Shown here one piece after another: positions 16,620-24,476 of a stretch of 26,230 nt of DNA; positions within the stretch are counted from its first letter, which is position 1; each line of letters begins with the position of its first letter. The translations under genes were made by a program, and so were the position numbers. Source of the DNA: a virus; the IMG/VR virus record IMGVR_UViG_3300029448_000366, positions 1-26,230 of that record; one strand, written 5' to 3'. The notes beneath the pieces are model-generated. The model saw only the letters and a list, made by a program, of their open reading frames with translations, was not told the DNA's origin and searched no databases.

Positions 16620-17027
16620 CTATTCTCCAATTCTAAAGTCAAATGATAATAATTCAATTACATCTGGATTAAGTGCTGCTGAAAACTCAACCTGAATATT
16701 GACTTGATTCTGTTCTTGTATAGTGAATACATTTATAATGTTGATATAAGGTAAGAAAGTATCAGTAGCTATTCTAATGGCTTCGTCAACCCTGTTAGGA
16801 ATATCTTGTCCTTGTTCAAAGACAATATTTTTTAAACGACTTCCAAAGTTTGGTTGAAATACTCTTTCACCTGGTGTGGTAAGTAATAGGTTTCTAAGAT
16901 TTGCTTTTGATTGTTCTAATACGGTTTTTGTTTTATAGAAAAATCCCTCTGGACTATGGTCCAATGGAAATCTTATTCCAACATACTTGTCTTCGTTTTT
17001 ATCTATTTCTCTTACGCTTCTTGCCAT
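16620..17027 (-). CDS. 25: Baseplate wedge subunit, T4 gp25-like
   Basis: At 135 residues it matches gp25 (T4: 132). The middle has the family hallmark KANLRNLLLTTPGERVFQPN followed by FGSRL, then the helix EAIRIATDTFLPYINI, and ends in a short beta region (VNIQVEFSA, LLSFDFRIGE). gp25/gpW proteins join gp6 and gp7 homologues in the baseplate wedge and nucleate sheath assembly; the fold was once named after a lysozyme. AAGG precedes the ATG, eight bases after the stop of the 160-residue gene. Length, motif and neighbour gp6 all agree. Confidence 0.93.
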   Translation of the reverse strand: MARSVREIDKNEDKYVGIRFPLDHSPEGFFYKTKTVLEQSKANLRNLLLTTPGERVFQPNFGSRLKNIVFEQGQDIPNRVDEAIRIATDTFLPYINIINVFTIQEQNQVNIQVEFSAALNPDVIELLSFDFRIGE

Positions 17028-17035
17028 TATTTACC

Positions 17036-17518
17036 TTATGGTCTAAAACCACCTTCACCTGTTTTCTTTTTATTGATTGCTTTCATCAAACCAGAATAAT
17101 CACGAGTTAATGCGTTTTGAACATCTTCTGGCACTTGGTCTACTGAAACACCTGCTTTCTTGATTGTATCAACCGCTCCCATTTCTCTTGCTTTTTCTTT
17201 ATTCTGTCCACGACCTAAATCCCCATAACCTAATACTTCTGCCATATTGTCAGAACCTAACACTCCACCACCCAATGTTGGATATTCATCTTCCATTGGT
17301 GCACCTAATGGTTTGGTTTGGTTCAATACTTCATTTAACGCTGTGTTTTTTGTGTATTGTTTTTTAGGTTTTTTGATAACCTTTTTAGGTTTAGGTTTAG
17401 AAATCGTTTCTGCTAATTTGATTTCTTTTTCTTCATTAATAAATATCTCGCTAAGTTGTTTTTTAACTTCTTTACGAACAACTAATTCAATTATATTTCT
17501 TAATTTATTTTTATCCAT
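17036..17518 (-). CDS. Unidentified basic helical protein of the baseplate cluster
   Basis: The 160-residue product has a charged N-terminal helix (MDKNKLRNIIELVVRKEVKK), a Lys/Pro-rich linker (SKPKPKKVIKKPKKQYTKN, about 41-59), a Gly-rich middle and a short helical end finishing in a basic tail. It lies between the spike-like gene (two-base gap, AGGAG in the preceding coding end) and gp25. I recognise no domain. Its place between hub and wedge genes suggests a small baseplate or assembly factor. The Lys/Pro linker implies a flexible tether. Confidence 0.6.
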   Translation of the reverse strand: MDKNKLRNIIELVVRKEVKKQLSEIFINEEKEIKLAETISKPKPKKVIKKPKKQYTKNTALNEVLNQTKPLGAPMEDEYPTLGGGVLGSDNMAEVLGYGDLGRGQNKEKAREMGAVDTIKKAGVSVDQVPEDVQNALTRDYSGLMKAINKKKTGEGGFRP

Positions 17519-17520
17519 TA

Positions 17521-19020
17521 TTACTCCTGTTTTGCTAATTGTGATATTTCTGCAAGATTAATTACTTGCTCTAATTGTGCTACATCTTGTTGACCTTGTG
17601 CAGCGTTTCTCGTTAATTCTTGTAATTGTGGTGAACCACCATTTTGGAAGTATCTTTGTAATGCCCTTGGACCAGCGCCATCTGATATAACATCTCTAAC
17701 ATCTGCTGTATCTATTTCTGGGTTATCTGGGTTACTTTCAAATTCATCAAGTGTTGCTATAAAGTCACTCGGTTCTACATCTCCACTTTCTACGATTGAA
17801 TTTAATTGACCTCCTACTTGTTGTGCACTTTGTGCTAATCCATCTGCTACACCTTTCATAGCTTCAAGTTTAGCCTTTGCTCCAGCTATATCAGCTAACA
17901 CACCATCAAATCCACCAAGTGCGTCAAGTCCTGGTAAACCTGGTAAACCAAGTTCATCTAATACTTCTTGAAGGTTTACCATTTCAAAATCAAATCTTGG
18001 TAACCATTCTAAACTTATAAATCTTTTAATCATTTCTATATAAAATTTTATTGCGTCATATCTAATTTTCATACCTACCATAAAACTTGGATTAGGTATT
18101 CCACCTGGTAATACTGGTGGTAGTATTAAAAAAGGTAATGCTTGTAATTCTAATTTAAGTATTTCAACCATTGGTCTTAAGTCCCCAGCTCTTTCTTTTA
18201 TAAACTTAGGTAACATTATATCTCCGTCTGGATTTGCTATATCCCTTTTTTGTCCATTGATAGTTATAAAATCCATTTGACTATCTTTAACTTCTAATGT
18301 AAGTTTTTTATTACCTTGAACTAAAACATCTCCTTCTATTGAAGCTAACTTTATATCTTTTTGTGCTAATAAATCTAATTCATCTGTAATAGCTCTTATT
18401 TCTATTCTATCAGAGTTAAGTAATGTTGTTGGAACTTCTTCATTAGTCATAGAGATGAAAGAAGTATCATTATCAATAGTGATTGTTCCATCATTATTTT
18501 TATCACTACCCAATCTAATATAATTACTAAATCTACCTTGTAATAAAGTATCACCAATTTTTATATTTGTATATGGTGGATTAGTATCTATGAATTCTCC
18601 ACCTCTTTCAAAATCAAAAGTTTTGTTTTCTATTTTTGTGCTTTCGTTAAAAGCTGAAAAGTTTACATTTTTAATATCTTCACTTAATCTTGATAAATAG
18701 TAATGATTTCCTTTATACTCCATACCTAACCACAATTCACCTCGTAATGGAAACTGAACTATGTTAGAATTTAATGGTAAAAATATTCTATCTTCAACTT
18801 CTTCAATTGTATCACCTTGCTCAGATATAACATACCTACCAGTAACTTCACCTACATTGATGTCATCAACACTAACAACTTCAAAGATTTCTAACTCATA
18901 AAATTTTTGAGTTTCTTTTAGTTGTGCAAGTATTGCATATAATTCACCTTTTGTTACTAATGCTCCAGTATCAAAATTTGAATCAAGTCCAGACCCTTCG
19001 TCCGTATTTATATAAGCCAT
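17521..19020 (-). CDS. Baseplate hub/tail-spike protein, gp5/VgrG-like
   Basis: The 499-residue product has a beta-rich N-terminal region (EIFEVVSVDDINVGEVTGRY, then LPLNSNIVQFPLRGELWLGM) compatible with the OB fold of T4 gp5-type spikes. A segment at about residues 200-245 (IEIRAITDELDLLAQKDIKL, then ASIEGDVLVQGNKKLTLEVK) has the short strand repeats of VgrG/gp5 beta-helices. After that come hydrophobic Pro-rich and coiled-coil segments (AKAKLEAMKGVADGLAQSAQ). No lysozyme catalytic domain is evident, unlike T4 gp5. Order (spike, then gp25 and gp6) fits a contractile-tail baseplate cluster. The call depends on fold-like patterns and position. Confidence 0.6.
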   Translation of the reverse strand: MAYINTDEGSGLDSNFDTGALVTKGELYAILAQLKETQKFYELEIFEVVSVDDINVGEVTGRYVISEQGDTIEEVEDRIFLPLNSNIVQFPLRGELWLGMEYKGNHYYLSRLSEDIKNVNFSAFNESTKIENKTFDFERGGEFIDTNPPYTNIKIGDTLLQGRFSNYIRLGSDKNNDGTITIDNDTSFISMTNEEVPTTLLNSDRIEIRAITDELDLLAQKDIKLASIEGDVLVQGNKKLTLEVKDSQMDFITINGQKRDIANPDGDIMLPKFIKERAGDLRPMVEILKLELQALPFLILPPVLPGGIPNPSFMVGMKIRYDAIKFYIEMIKRFISLEWLPRFDFEMVNLQEVLDELGLPGLPGLDALGGFDGVLADIAGAKAKLEAMKGVADGLAQSAQQVGGQLNSIVESGDVEPSDFIATLDEFESNPDNPEIDTADVRDVISDGAGPRALQRYFQNGGSPQLQELTRNAAQGQQDVAQLEQVINLAEISQLAKQE

Positions 19021-19409
19021 TAACTTTCCTTACTGATAGAACTTTCTATTTCGTCTTTTTTGATTTGTAACTCTTGAACATCTGTTTCTATTGCACTCAT
19101 CAGTTGTTCTTTTTCTGCTTCTGATAAACCGAACTCACTATCGTCAGATGTTATTCGTTTTTCAGCTGCTGTAATTCTTTGAACGATTGTTGCTAACTTG
19201 ACAAGTTGTTCGTCGTTCTTTACATTGATTTCTAAATATTCTTTTAGCATAGGAACTATCTGAACGGCTGTATCTCCGTCCTTGATAAATCCCACAACCT
19301 CTTTCATCAATACTTCTAATTGTTGTTTATTGGTTTTGGAATTATCGTATATGTCCTTGAAGACATCTGATAAGGTTTTTCCCTCGAATATTTCGTAATC
19401 TTTTGCCAT
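19020..19409 (-). CDS. Small helical protein heading the virion block
   Basis: The 129-residue product (start MAKDYEIFEGKTLSDVFKDI) is almost wholly helical with heptad-like spacing and high Glu/Lys content, for example AEKRITSDDSEFGLSEAEKE at about 92-111, suggesting a coiled coil. It overlaps the spike-like gene at TAATG. As first gene after the divergent regulatory gap it is probably transcribed from the candidate late promoters at 19424-19465. Only a weak TAGG lies upstream of the ATG. No family is recognised. It could be a chaperone or hub accessory for the spike, based on adjacency. Confidence 0.6.
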   Translation of the reverse strand: MAKDYEIFEGKTLSDVFKDIYDNSKTNKQQLEVLMKEVVGFIKDGDTAVQIVPMLKEYLEINVKNDEQLVKLATIVQRITAAEKRITSDDSEFGLSEAEKEQLMSAIETDVQELQIKKDEIESSISKES

Positions 19410-19423
19410 AGTTTTTACCTAAC

Positions 19424-19447
19424 AATAAATAGTAAATAGTTAAAAAA
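19424..19447 (-). promoter_or_regulatory. Third copy of the TTTAAC-N7-TATTTATT element
   Basis: On the minus strand the sequence reads TTTTTTAAC, seven bases, TATTTATT, ending 14 bases before the ATG of the 129-residue gene. Layout and spacing match the copies at 4108-4130 and 6885-6905, although the rest is not identical. All three stand directly upstream of late virion or cargo units. Read on the plus strand the core is AATAAATA, one base from the T4 late consensus, so orientation is not certain. Confidence 0.4.
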
Positions 19448-19457
19448 TAGGGATATA

Positions 19458-19465
19458 TATTTATA
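19458..19465 (-). promoter_or_regulatory. TATAAATA: exact T4-type late promoter octamer
   Basis: The minus strand carries the exact octamer TATAAATA, 48 bases upstream of the ATG of the first gene in the virion block. This is the gp55-dependent late promoter sequence of T4, and a gp55 homologue is encoded 350 bases away. In so AT-rich a region a chance match is possible: the same octamer occurs inside the start of the spike-like gene (19005-19012). Confidence 0.4.
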
Positions 19466-19471
19466 TACTCG

Positions 19472-19507
19472 TTGATTTTTTTGATTTTACCTTATAGTTA
19501 TTATACG
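19472..19507 (+). promoter_or_regulatory. Candidate sigma70-type promoter for the plus-strand gene
   Basis: TTGATT (19472-19477) is followed after 16 bases by TATAGT (19494-19499). A second, overlapping TTGATT (19481-19486) has TATACG 15 bases on. Both are 45-55 bases ahead of the only plus-strand gene, in the divergent gap 19410-19552. Matches are partial, so this is a candidate only. Confidence 0.3.
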
Positions 19508-19523
19508 AGTCGGGTAAAACCGG

Positions 19524-19541
19524 CTTTTATTGTAATAAAAG
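19524..19541. repeat. Perfect inverted repeat next to the ribosome binding site
   Basis: CTTTTATT, GT, AATAAAAG forms a perfect inverted repeat with 8-base arms. It runs directly into the GGGGGAAG ribosome binding site of the plus-strand gene. With only two loop bases it is unlikely to fold tightly as RNA with all pairs, so a dimeric protein operator is as likely as a hairpin controlling translation. Confidence 0.4.
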
Positions 19542-19552
19542 GGGGAAGCACA

Positions 19553-19774
19553 ATGAAAGACACAATCAAAATGATTATGGAAGGCGTATCTGGTATTAAA
19601 GATATGTTACTTCACATAATCGGCTTAGGTGTTCTTGTACAATTAGTATTTGTAGGGGGATTCTTAGGTATTGATATTGTTAGTAATTTGATTAATTTAG
19701 TAAACTTATTTGGAAACGCTGGGTTTGCTGGATTTATATCACTAATCGTGATACTTGGATTACTGAATAAATAA
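19553..19774 (+). CDS. 73-residue conserved-looking two-span membrane protein
   Basis: The frame is open from farther upstream, but the ATG at 19553 is preferred because GGGGGAAG stands just before it and the upstream extension overlaps the promoter region. The product begins MKDTIKMIMEGVSGIKDMLL. It has two hydrophobic spans, about residues 22-43 (IIGLGVLVQLVFVGGFLGID) and 52-70 (GFAGFISLIVILGLL). I recall similar small membrane proteins in T4-like phages of marine bacteria. It is the only plus-strand gene and has its own promoter-like sequences and terminator, so it is expressed independently of both blocks. A holin-like or envelope role is conceivable; nothing in the sequence decides it. 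Confidence 0.8.
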   Translation: MKDTIKMIMEGVSGIKDMLLHIIGLGVLVQLVFVGGFLGIDIVSNLINLVNLFGNAGFAGFISLIVILGLLNK

Positions 19775-19784
19775 AGGTGGAATT

Positions 19785-19814
19785 AAAAGGGCAGTAGAAA
19801 TACTGCCCTTTTTT
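19785..19814. terminator. Bidirectional intrinsic terminator
   Basis: GGGCAGTA (19789-19796), tetraloop GAAA, TACTGCCC (19801-19808) make an 8-bp GC-rich stem, extended by AAAA/TTTT to 12 bp and ending in a run of six T. The complementary A run on the other side gives the same structure on the minus strand. It lies between the convergent ends of the plus-strand membrane gene (19774) and the late sigma gene (19818), so it can stop transcription from both. Confidence 0.92.
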
Positions 19815-19817
19815 GTT

Positions 19818-20543
19818 TTATAATATATCCCAACTACCAGTATATTTAGTTTCTATACTTCCGGTAGCTAAGTAATTCTTTTGTAAATTAACGTGATGTT
19901 TTTTCAGAACATTAATCACACGAGTAATGTGTTGAGTATTGGACCCAGTCATTTCTCTAATCAGAATATACAAAGCTTTCTTATTAAAGTTCTCAATGTT
20001 CTTTCTTTGTTCCATAAGATACAATACTGAATTAGCAACATCTATATCTTGTTTTCTTTTAAACACGGTAGTTAAGTTGTTGGACCAATAGTCTACGAAT
20101 AAATCCATATACTCTTTCTGACCCTCTAAAACATCTTCTCTATTGGTTTCCCACAAAGCATCTCTTTTGTAATCAGTAGCTTCTTCTCCGTCAGTCTGTT
20201 TTAGTTTTTTGTAATTGTTGTTGTTGTGTAGAATCAAATAGTTCTTAGCAACAATACTAAAGTATGAGAATGCTTTACCTTTACCTTCGGTAAATTTATG
20301 CATATTCATATATAGAAAACTAACAACCTCGTGCATTACATCTGTGCTTGGAACATCAAAGTAATAAAACTTAAATGTATGAATTATATTTTCTGCCAAC
20401 TTCTCAAAGGGTTGTCTAATATGTTCATTGTAAATTCGTTCTCTCATATGTGGACGAGTTTCTTTATTGTGTCTAATGATTGCGTCTTCTGTTCCTTGGT
20501 GGAAGTAATATCTTGGTGAACCCTTTTTTGCTTTTCTTGGCAT
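19818..20543 (-). CDS. 55: Late-transcription sigma factor, T4 gp55-like
   Basis: The 241-residue protein carries the sigma-70 region 2-like core seen in gp55 homologues: VMHEVVSFLYMNMHKFTEGK, then GKAFSYFSIVAKNYLILHNN (about residues 69-108). A basic helical C-terminal half follows, with ALYILIREMTG and ITRVINVLKKHHVNLQKNYL. T4 gp55 is 185 residues, so this is longer. gp55 directs host RNA polymerase to late promoters, normally coupled to the sliding clamp through gp33, neither of which is in this window. The ATG overlaps the preceding TAA (TAATG). It closes the right-hand operon at the bidirectional terminator and is the obvious reader of the late-promoter-like elements at 19424-19465, 6878 and 4101. 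Confidence 0.85.
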   Translation of the reverse strand: MPRKAKKGSPRYYFHQGTEDAIIRHNKETRPHMRERIYNEHIRQPFEKLAENIIHTFKFYYFDVPSTDVMHEVVSFLYMNMHKFTEGKGKAFSYFSIVAKNYLILHNNNNYKKLKQTDGEEATDYKRDALWETNREDVLEGQKEYMDLFVDYWSNNLTTVFKRKQDIDVANSVLYLMEQRKNIENFNKKALYILIREMTGSNTQHITRVINVLKKHHVNLQKNYLATGSIETKYTGSWDIL

Positions 20544-20794
20544 TATAATTCCTTTTCTGTTATTTGATTTATCTCGTCTACTGCTTCTTTGATTGATGTA
20601 AACACTACACCGATTTCATCATCAGCTTCAAAACTACCCTTAGCATCTATTTCTTCTAAGACTTGTTTTGTATCTTGTATTCTTTGTGCATAATCTTCAA
20701 TCCAAGTTTCAAGTCGTTCTACTTTTCTTAATTGATTGAATGTAGTCCAACCTAATGTGATTGCGATTACACTTAGTAATATGTATCCTATCAT
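20543..20794 (-). CDS. Small membrane-anchored coiled-coil protein
   Basis: The 83-residue product opens with one hydrophobic span (MIGYILLSVIAITLGWTTF), followed by a charged helix with heptad character (VERLETWIEDYAQRIQDTKQ) and an acidic tail. The topology suggests an inner-membrane anchor with a cytoplasmic coiled coil. It overlaps the HD gene by four bases (ATGA) and the sigma gene by TAATG, so the three are translationally coupled. No family name is available. Its position just before gp55 may be conserved in marine T4-like phages, from recall only. Confidence 0.65.
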   Translation of the reverse strand: MIGYILLSVIAITLGWTTFNQLRKVERLETWIEDYAQRIQDTKQVLEEIDAKGSFEADDEIGVVFTSIKEAVDEINQITEKEL

Positions 20795-21582
20795 TTTTTT
20801 GGTTCTCCAAATAGTTCGTTAAATATATCCTTAGCGTCTGTGGTCTTGGTATTGAACTTTTCCTTAACCTCAGTATCTACTGCTTGTTTGATTTTGTTTA
20901 CTGATTGTTCAACCTTAGCAGATTCTTTTTTGTCTTCTCTGTGCCACTCATCATACTCGGTGTGTGTAGCCATCATATCTGCCTGGTGTATAATGTAAGC
21001 GATATTACTTTTTAGATTCCAAGCTGGATTATATCCTTTTAGATATTTTTCATTAGCGTCTTCATAAAGTCCGTCAGCTAATTTCAATCCAAGATATTCC
21101 CACTCAGACATTTCTATTCCGTAATGTTGTAAAATAAATAATGACCTATCCGTAACATTCATATATGAAGATATGTTTTCATTATGAGTATAGACTTCAC
21201 CCATATTCTTTACTCTCCAATCATTGTCTTGAATGATATAATAATCATTACCCTCTAAGTCTCCAATCTTTCCTAAGTCGTGGTGCATAGCAGCGAATAT
21301 TAATTCTTCATCTGTGAAATTAATCATAGCTCCATTTGACACCCAGACATCTTTAATTTGTTTTGACATATTGATAACGTGTAATATGTGTTCTACATAT
21401 CCACCCACCATAGCATTGTGAAATGCTTTTTTAGCACTTGCTGGTGCCACGACCATTCTGTCTTCAAAGTCGTCATACATCTTGTTTAGTTTTTCTAATC
21501 TATCTCCACTAAATGTATTGTTGATAATTGTTCGTAAGTCTTTCCAATTACCTGTTATTTGTTGTTCTGTTAACTGCTTCAT
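20791..21582 (-). CDS. HD-domain metal-dependent phosphohydrolase
   Basis: The 263-residue protein shows the HD signature in order: H65 in GGYVEH, H100-H101-D102 in AAMHHDLGKIGD, a His in the THNEN stretch (about 133), and D202 in HQADMMA. The invariant HD pair after the first His and the distal Asp are the metal ligands of this superfamily, whose members hydrolyse phosphoester bonds in nucleotides or cyclic nucleotides. The substrate cannot be told. It overlaps the glycosyltransferase stop by ATGA and has GAGG upstream. It could serve nucleotide metabolism or turnover of host signalling nucleotides; the context favours neither. Confidence 0.8.
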   Translation of the reverse strand: MKQLTEQQITGNWKDLRTIINNTFSGDRLEKLNKMYDDFEDRMVVAPASAKKAFHNAMVGGYVEHILHVINMSKQIKDVWVSNGAMINFTDEELIFAAMHHDLGKIGDLEGNDYYIIQDNDWRVKNMGEVYTHNENISSYMNVTDRSLFILQHYGIEMSEWEYLGLKLADGLYEDANEKYLKGYNPAWNLKSNIAYIIHQADMMATHTEYDEWHREDKKESAKVEQSVNKIKQAVDTEVKEKFNTKTTDAKDIFNELFGEPKK

Positions 21583-22907
21583 TTTTCAATAACCTCGTAT
21601 CTATTTTTTGTTAATCTTATATCTTTTTCATTTCTCAATCTATTTCTATATGGTGTCCATTTTATTCTTAATCCCCAACCACCCATATGTTCAATTATAT
21701 CTTTTTTTGTAACTGATTTTCTTCTTCTTATAAACTTAACTATTTTATCATAGGATTCAGTTTTAGAAATAGTTTTTAAATCTTCTATCGTTGACCAATT
21801 ATCAAACCAGCTCAATACTCTACCACTCCATTTAAAGTCTGGTAATAGTGGATTTAAATAGTCTTTTGCCTCTTCTCTGACATTTGGATTATCTAACATA
21901 TTTTCTATCGTTGATAAGAAATCTTTTTCTTCATACAATAATGGATAATCTTTTCCAACCATTTCTGGATAACATAATTTATTTGGTAATACATAAGGAA
22001 CACCTTGACTTAATCCGTCTGTTGTAGATATGGACCAAGCACTATAAGTTTTAAAACACCCAACACCCATATGCATTTTACGAACAAAGTTTAGATATTC
22101 TTCTCTACTGGATAACTTAACTCTTTCGGCATAAGGTCTGTCAAGAGTTGTTAATGTTGTAAAGACTTTAAAGTCTTGTCTTGTTTTATATAACTCGTCC
22201 ATTTGTTCTACGAACCAACTATAACCAGTATAATCATTATCTCTATGATTGAATAAAATTGTTTTAGGTTCATACTCGTGGTCTGGTGAAACATCATCAA
22301 TACCAAGATAGTGTGGTTGAATAATCTTTTCTAATTTACCAACTTGTTTATTATTTAAAAGTTCCTTACTTTTTTCAATAGTAAATTCTTTTAACCATTC
22401 TGAATTAACACCACACTCTTCCATTTCTAATACACCCAATAAATTCTGTGATAGCATTGTTGGTGTATAGTTTGAGTTTTCTTTTACTTCAAACCAATGT
22501 GAATAACCAATAATCTTAGGTGATAGATTTGTAGAGTTCTTAAATAAATTACTTAATGCTAAAGTTTGTTCTGGTAAATGTGAGTATACAATATCATACT
22601 CCTCATTTCTCCAATCAATAACTTTTAATATTTCATCAGCGTTAAAGTGTGTTCTCATTTTGTTCGGATAACTTGGCATACTGATTATCAATTGTTCTGT
22701 GTTTTCAAATTGTAAACTCTTGACATGCTTTGATGTTAGTATTGTCCAATGTATGTCGTGACGAACTTTATTTAATTCATTGATAACATTTCTCAACACC
22801 ACGACATAAGAGTCTTTTTCTAAGTCTTTCTGAAAAGTTTCGTTTGGATATACGAGTATTCTATACTTGTATGCTTTGTCTTGATTGTATTCAATGAAAC
22901 TATTCAC
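21579..22907 (-). CDS. GT-B-like glycosyltransferase with C-terminal winged-helix-like tail
   Basis: The 442-residue protein begins at GTG (22907-22905), overlapping the stop of the nuclease/ATPase gene; no ATG occurs before the first Rossmann strand (YRILVYPNET), so the GTG start is the best. A central linker leads to the nucleotide-sugar half, with ILFNHRDNDYTGYSWFVEQM at about 219-238. Near 283-340 is the acceptor-side block MGVGCFKTYSAWSISTTDGL, then SQGVPYVLPNKLCYPEMVG, like the family-4 type donor site. The last ~60 residues (YDKIVKFIRRRKSVTKKDII, then EHMGGWGLRIKWTPYRNRLR) look like a winged helix. Such a tail suggests nucleic acid binding, so the acceptor may be phage DNA, as for T4 alpha- and beta-glucosyltransferases. 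Donor and acceptor are unknown. Confidence 0.65.
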   Translation of the reverse strand: MNSFIEYNQDKAYKYRILVYPNETFQKDLEKDSYVVVLRNVINELNKVRHDIHWTILTSKHVKSLQFENTEQLIISMPSYPNKMRTHFNADEILKVIDWRNEEYDIVYSHLPEQTLALSNLFKNSTNLSPKIIGYSHWFEVKENSNYTPTMLSQNLLGVLEMEECGVNSEWLKEFTIEKSKELLNNKQVGKLEKIIQPHYLGIDDVSPDHEYEPKTILFNHRDNDYTGYSWFVEQMDELYKTRQDFKVFTTLTTLDRPYAERVKLSSREEYLNFVRKMHMGVGCFKTYSAWSISTTDGLSQGVPYVLPNKLCYPEMVGKDYPLLYEEKDFLSTIENMLDNPNVREEAKDYLNPLLPDFKWSGRVLSWFDNWSTIEDLKTISKTESYDKIVKFIRRRKSVTKKDIIEHMGGWGLRIKWTPYRNRLRNEKDIRLTKNRYEVIEK

Positions 22908-24474
22908 TTCTTTTTACAACCTTATGATTAAGAATATTGTCAAATATAATATTAATATCAAGAATTTTCTTCCACATAGCCATAGCTGAAGTTCCACTTG
23001 GTGTCAATCTTTGAGCTACTAAAATAATTTGGTCAGCTCCTATTTCAGCTGCGTATCCAGCAGCTTGTGAAACATCCTGTCCTCTTATTTCTTCTTTTTT
23101 AGCTTCAACAACTATTGTTTTGTTTCTACCAGTAACTAAGATATCTGGTCTACCAATGTTAAGTTCAGTTTCTATTGAAACTTGTTCATCAAATTCATCT
23201 AATGAAACTCCCCACTCTTGTCTTAAAAGGGCATTTTCTTTAATAACTCGTTTATACTCATCACGAACGTCGTGATTTTCTCCTATGACCTGTGTGCCAA
23301 CTTTAGAACGCCTCCTAAATCCGTGCTCTTTCAACCAATCCTTAACCACTCCAATCATTTCTTTTGACTCATCTTTTGTCATATCAATTCCCGATTTCAT
23401 CATAGTTGGTGGAATACCCTTGATAAGTCTTACTTCAACCCATAAGTTTTCTGCTCTACTCGAAGGTGGAAATTGATTAAACATAAGAATCTTTCCGTCT
23501 TTCGAAGTGGTATCAATACCAGAAGATTTAAAGTTAATACCGGCTGTCTCTGATGACCAAGCATAAGGACCTTTTACTTCACCATAAACATTGTCAACCA
23601 ACTCTGGATTAGTTGAACCATAATACTTTTCAGCTGTTTGTGGATAAAGTTTTCTACCAGCGCTAATCTCCACTTCCCAACCCTTTCCAGCTTTACCTTT
23701 TAATATTTCAGTTCTTTCTGGTTCATTAGCACCCACATTTAATGTTGGGTCTAACATATTGTTTGGATTAGTCAGTAGTGGTCTGATTGATTGAACTGGA
23801 ATAATCTTTTTACCACTTTGTTGTATAAAATGAAATTTACATTTAAGTTTACCACTATCTATATAATCTGCGTATGTTGCTCCAATATAATTTAGACACT
23901 TTTCTAAAGTGGTAATTTTTTGTGGATACTGACCCGTAATATTAGATAGTTTTACTTCTGTTCCATACTCTCTATACTTATCATCCTTTTCTGATTTACT
24001 AAATGAAGCTTCTTTTTCAGATTCATCTTCAAGAGTAAAGTTTGGTATTAACTGATAAATCTTATCAGTTTCAGCTCTCGGTTTAGTAATTATTTCAAAG
24101 TTTTCTGCCAAAGCAAAAATGGCTGCTTTCATACCAGTTCCACTATAACTCAATAATTGTTTTCCTTTATTTACTTGTTTTCCCACTTGAATAATTTCAT
24201 TAAGATATTTTCCTGGGATACCAATTGAATCATCTATGATAGTAACTTGCTTTTTTGGAAGATTAATTATTACTTCTACATTTGTATTTCTGTCAAGTGT
24301 TAAAGTGTTGTCAATTAATTCTGTTATGTATTTCCACCAATCTAACTCTTGCCTAGCTAAAGCTTTATATAAACCCACGACTGGCACTGATTTTATATTA
24401 CCATCTGTAATTTTCCACTTACCCATTTTTTTTGCTTCACTTCTATCATTCATTCTTTTTACTTGTCTACTCAT
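22900..24474 (-). CDS. GHKL ATPase fused to a PD-(D/E)XK nuclease domain
   Basis: The ATG at 24474 is chosen: AGGAAG stands seven bases upstream and the previous stop is two bases away. A longer frame to 24522 would overlap the neighbour by 46 bases. Of 524 residues, the N-terminal part has the GHKL ATP site: N box E52-LI-D55-N56 in YITELIDNTL, G1 DDSIG (81-85) and G2 SGTGMK (111-116), as in MutL, Hsp90, gyrase B and MORC. The C-terminal part has a PD-(D/E)XK core: E435/E437, D444 in RPDILV, E457-A-K459 in VVEAKK, and Q470. Together this is an ATP-gated DNA clamp with a probable endonuclease. It overlaps the glycosyltransferase start. Roles could be replication/repair, host DNA attack, or anti-competitor defence. 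Confidence 0.75.
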   Translation of the reverse strand: MSRQVKRMNDRSEAKKMGKWKITDGNIKSVPVVGLYKALARQELDWWKYITELIDNTLTLDRNTNVEVIINLPKKQVTIIDDSIGIPGKYLNEIIQVGKQVNKGKQLLSYSGTGMKAAIFALAENFEIITKPRAETDKIYQLIPNFTLEDESEKEASFSKSEKDDKYREYGTEVKLSNITGQYPQKITTLEKCLNYIGATYADYIDSGKLKCKFHFIQQSGKKIIPVQSIRPLLTNPNNMLDPTLNVGANEPERTEILKGKAGKGWEVEISAGRKLYPQTAEKYYGSTNPELVDNVYGEVKGPYAWSSETAGINFKSSGIDTTSKDGKILMFNQFPPSSRAENLWVEVRLIKGIPPTMMKSGIDMTKDESKEMIGVVKDWLKEHGFRRRSKVGTQVIGENHDVRDEYKRVIKENALLRQEWGVSLDEFDEQVSIETELNIGRPDILVTGRNKTIVVEAKKEEIRGQDVSQAAGYAAEIGADQIILVAQRLTPSGTSAMAMWKKILDINIIFDNILNHKVVKRSE

Positions 24475-24476
24475 TT

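Noticed and set aside
17247-17561. 104-residue plus-strand open frame with hydrophobic segments
   Set aside because: Lies across the 160-residue basic protein; Lys-rich codons read in reverse give Phe/Leu-rich false membrane segments.
19005-19012. TATAAATA octamer on the minus strand
   Set aside because: Lies inside the first codons of the spike-like gene in a fully coupled operon; best explained as coding sequence.
19472-19552. N-terminal extension of the plus-strand membrane protein
   Set aside because: The extension has no ribosome binding site, covers the promoter-like and inverted-repeat region, and the ATG at 19553 has GGGGGAAG.
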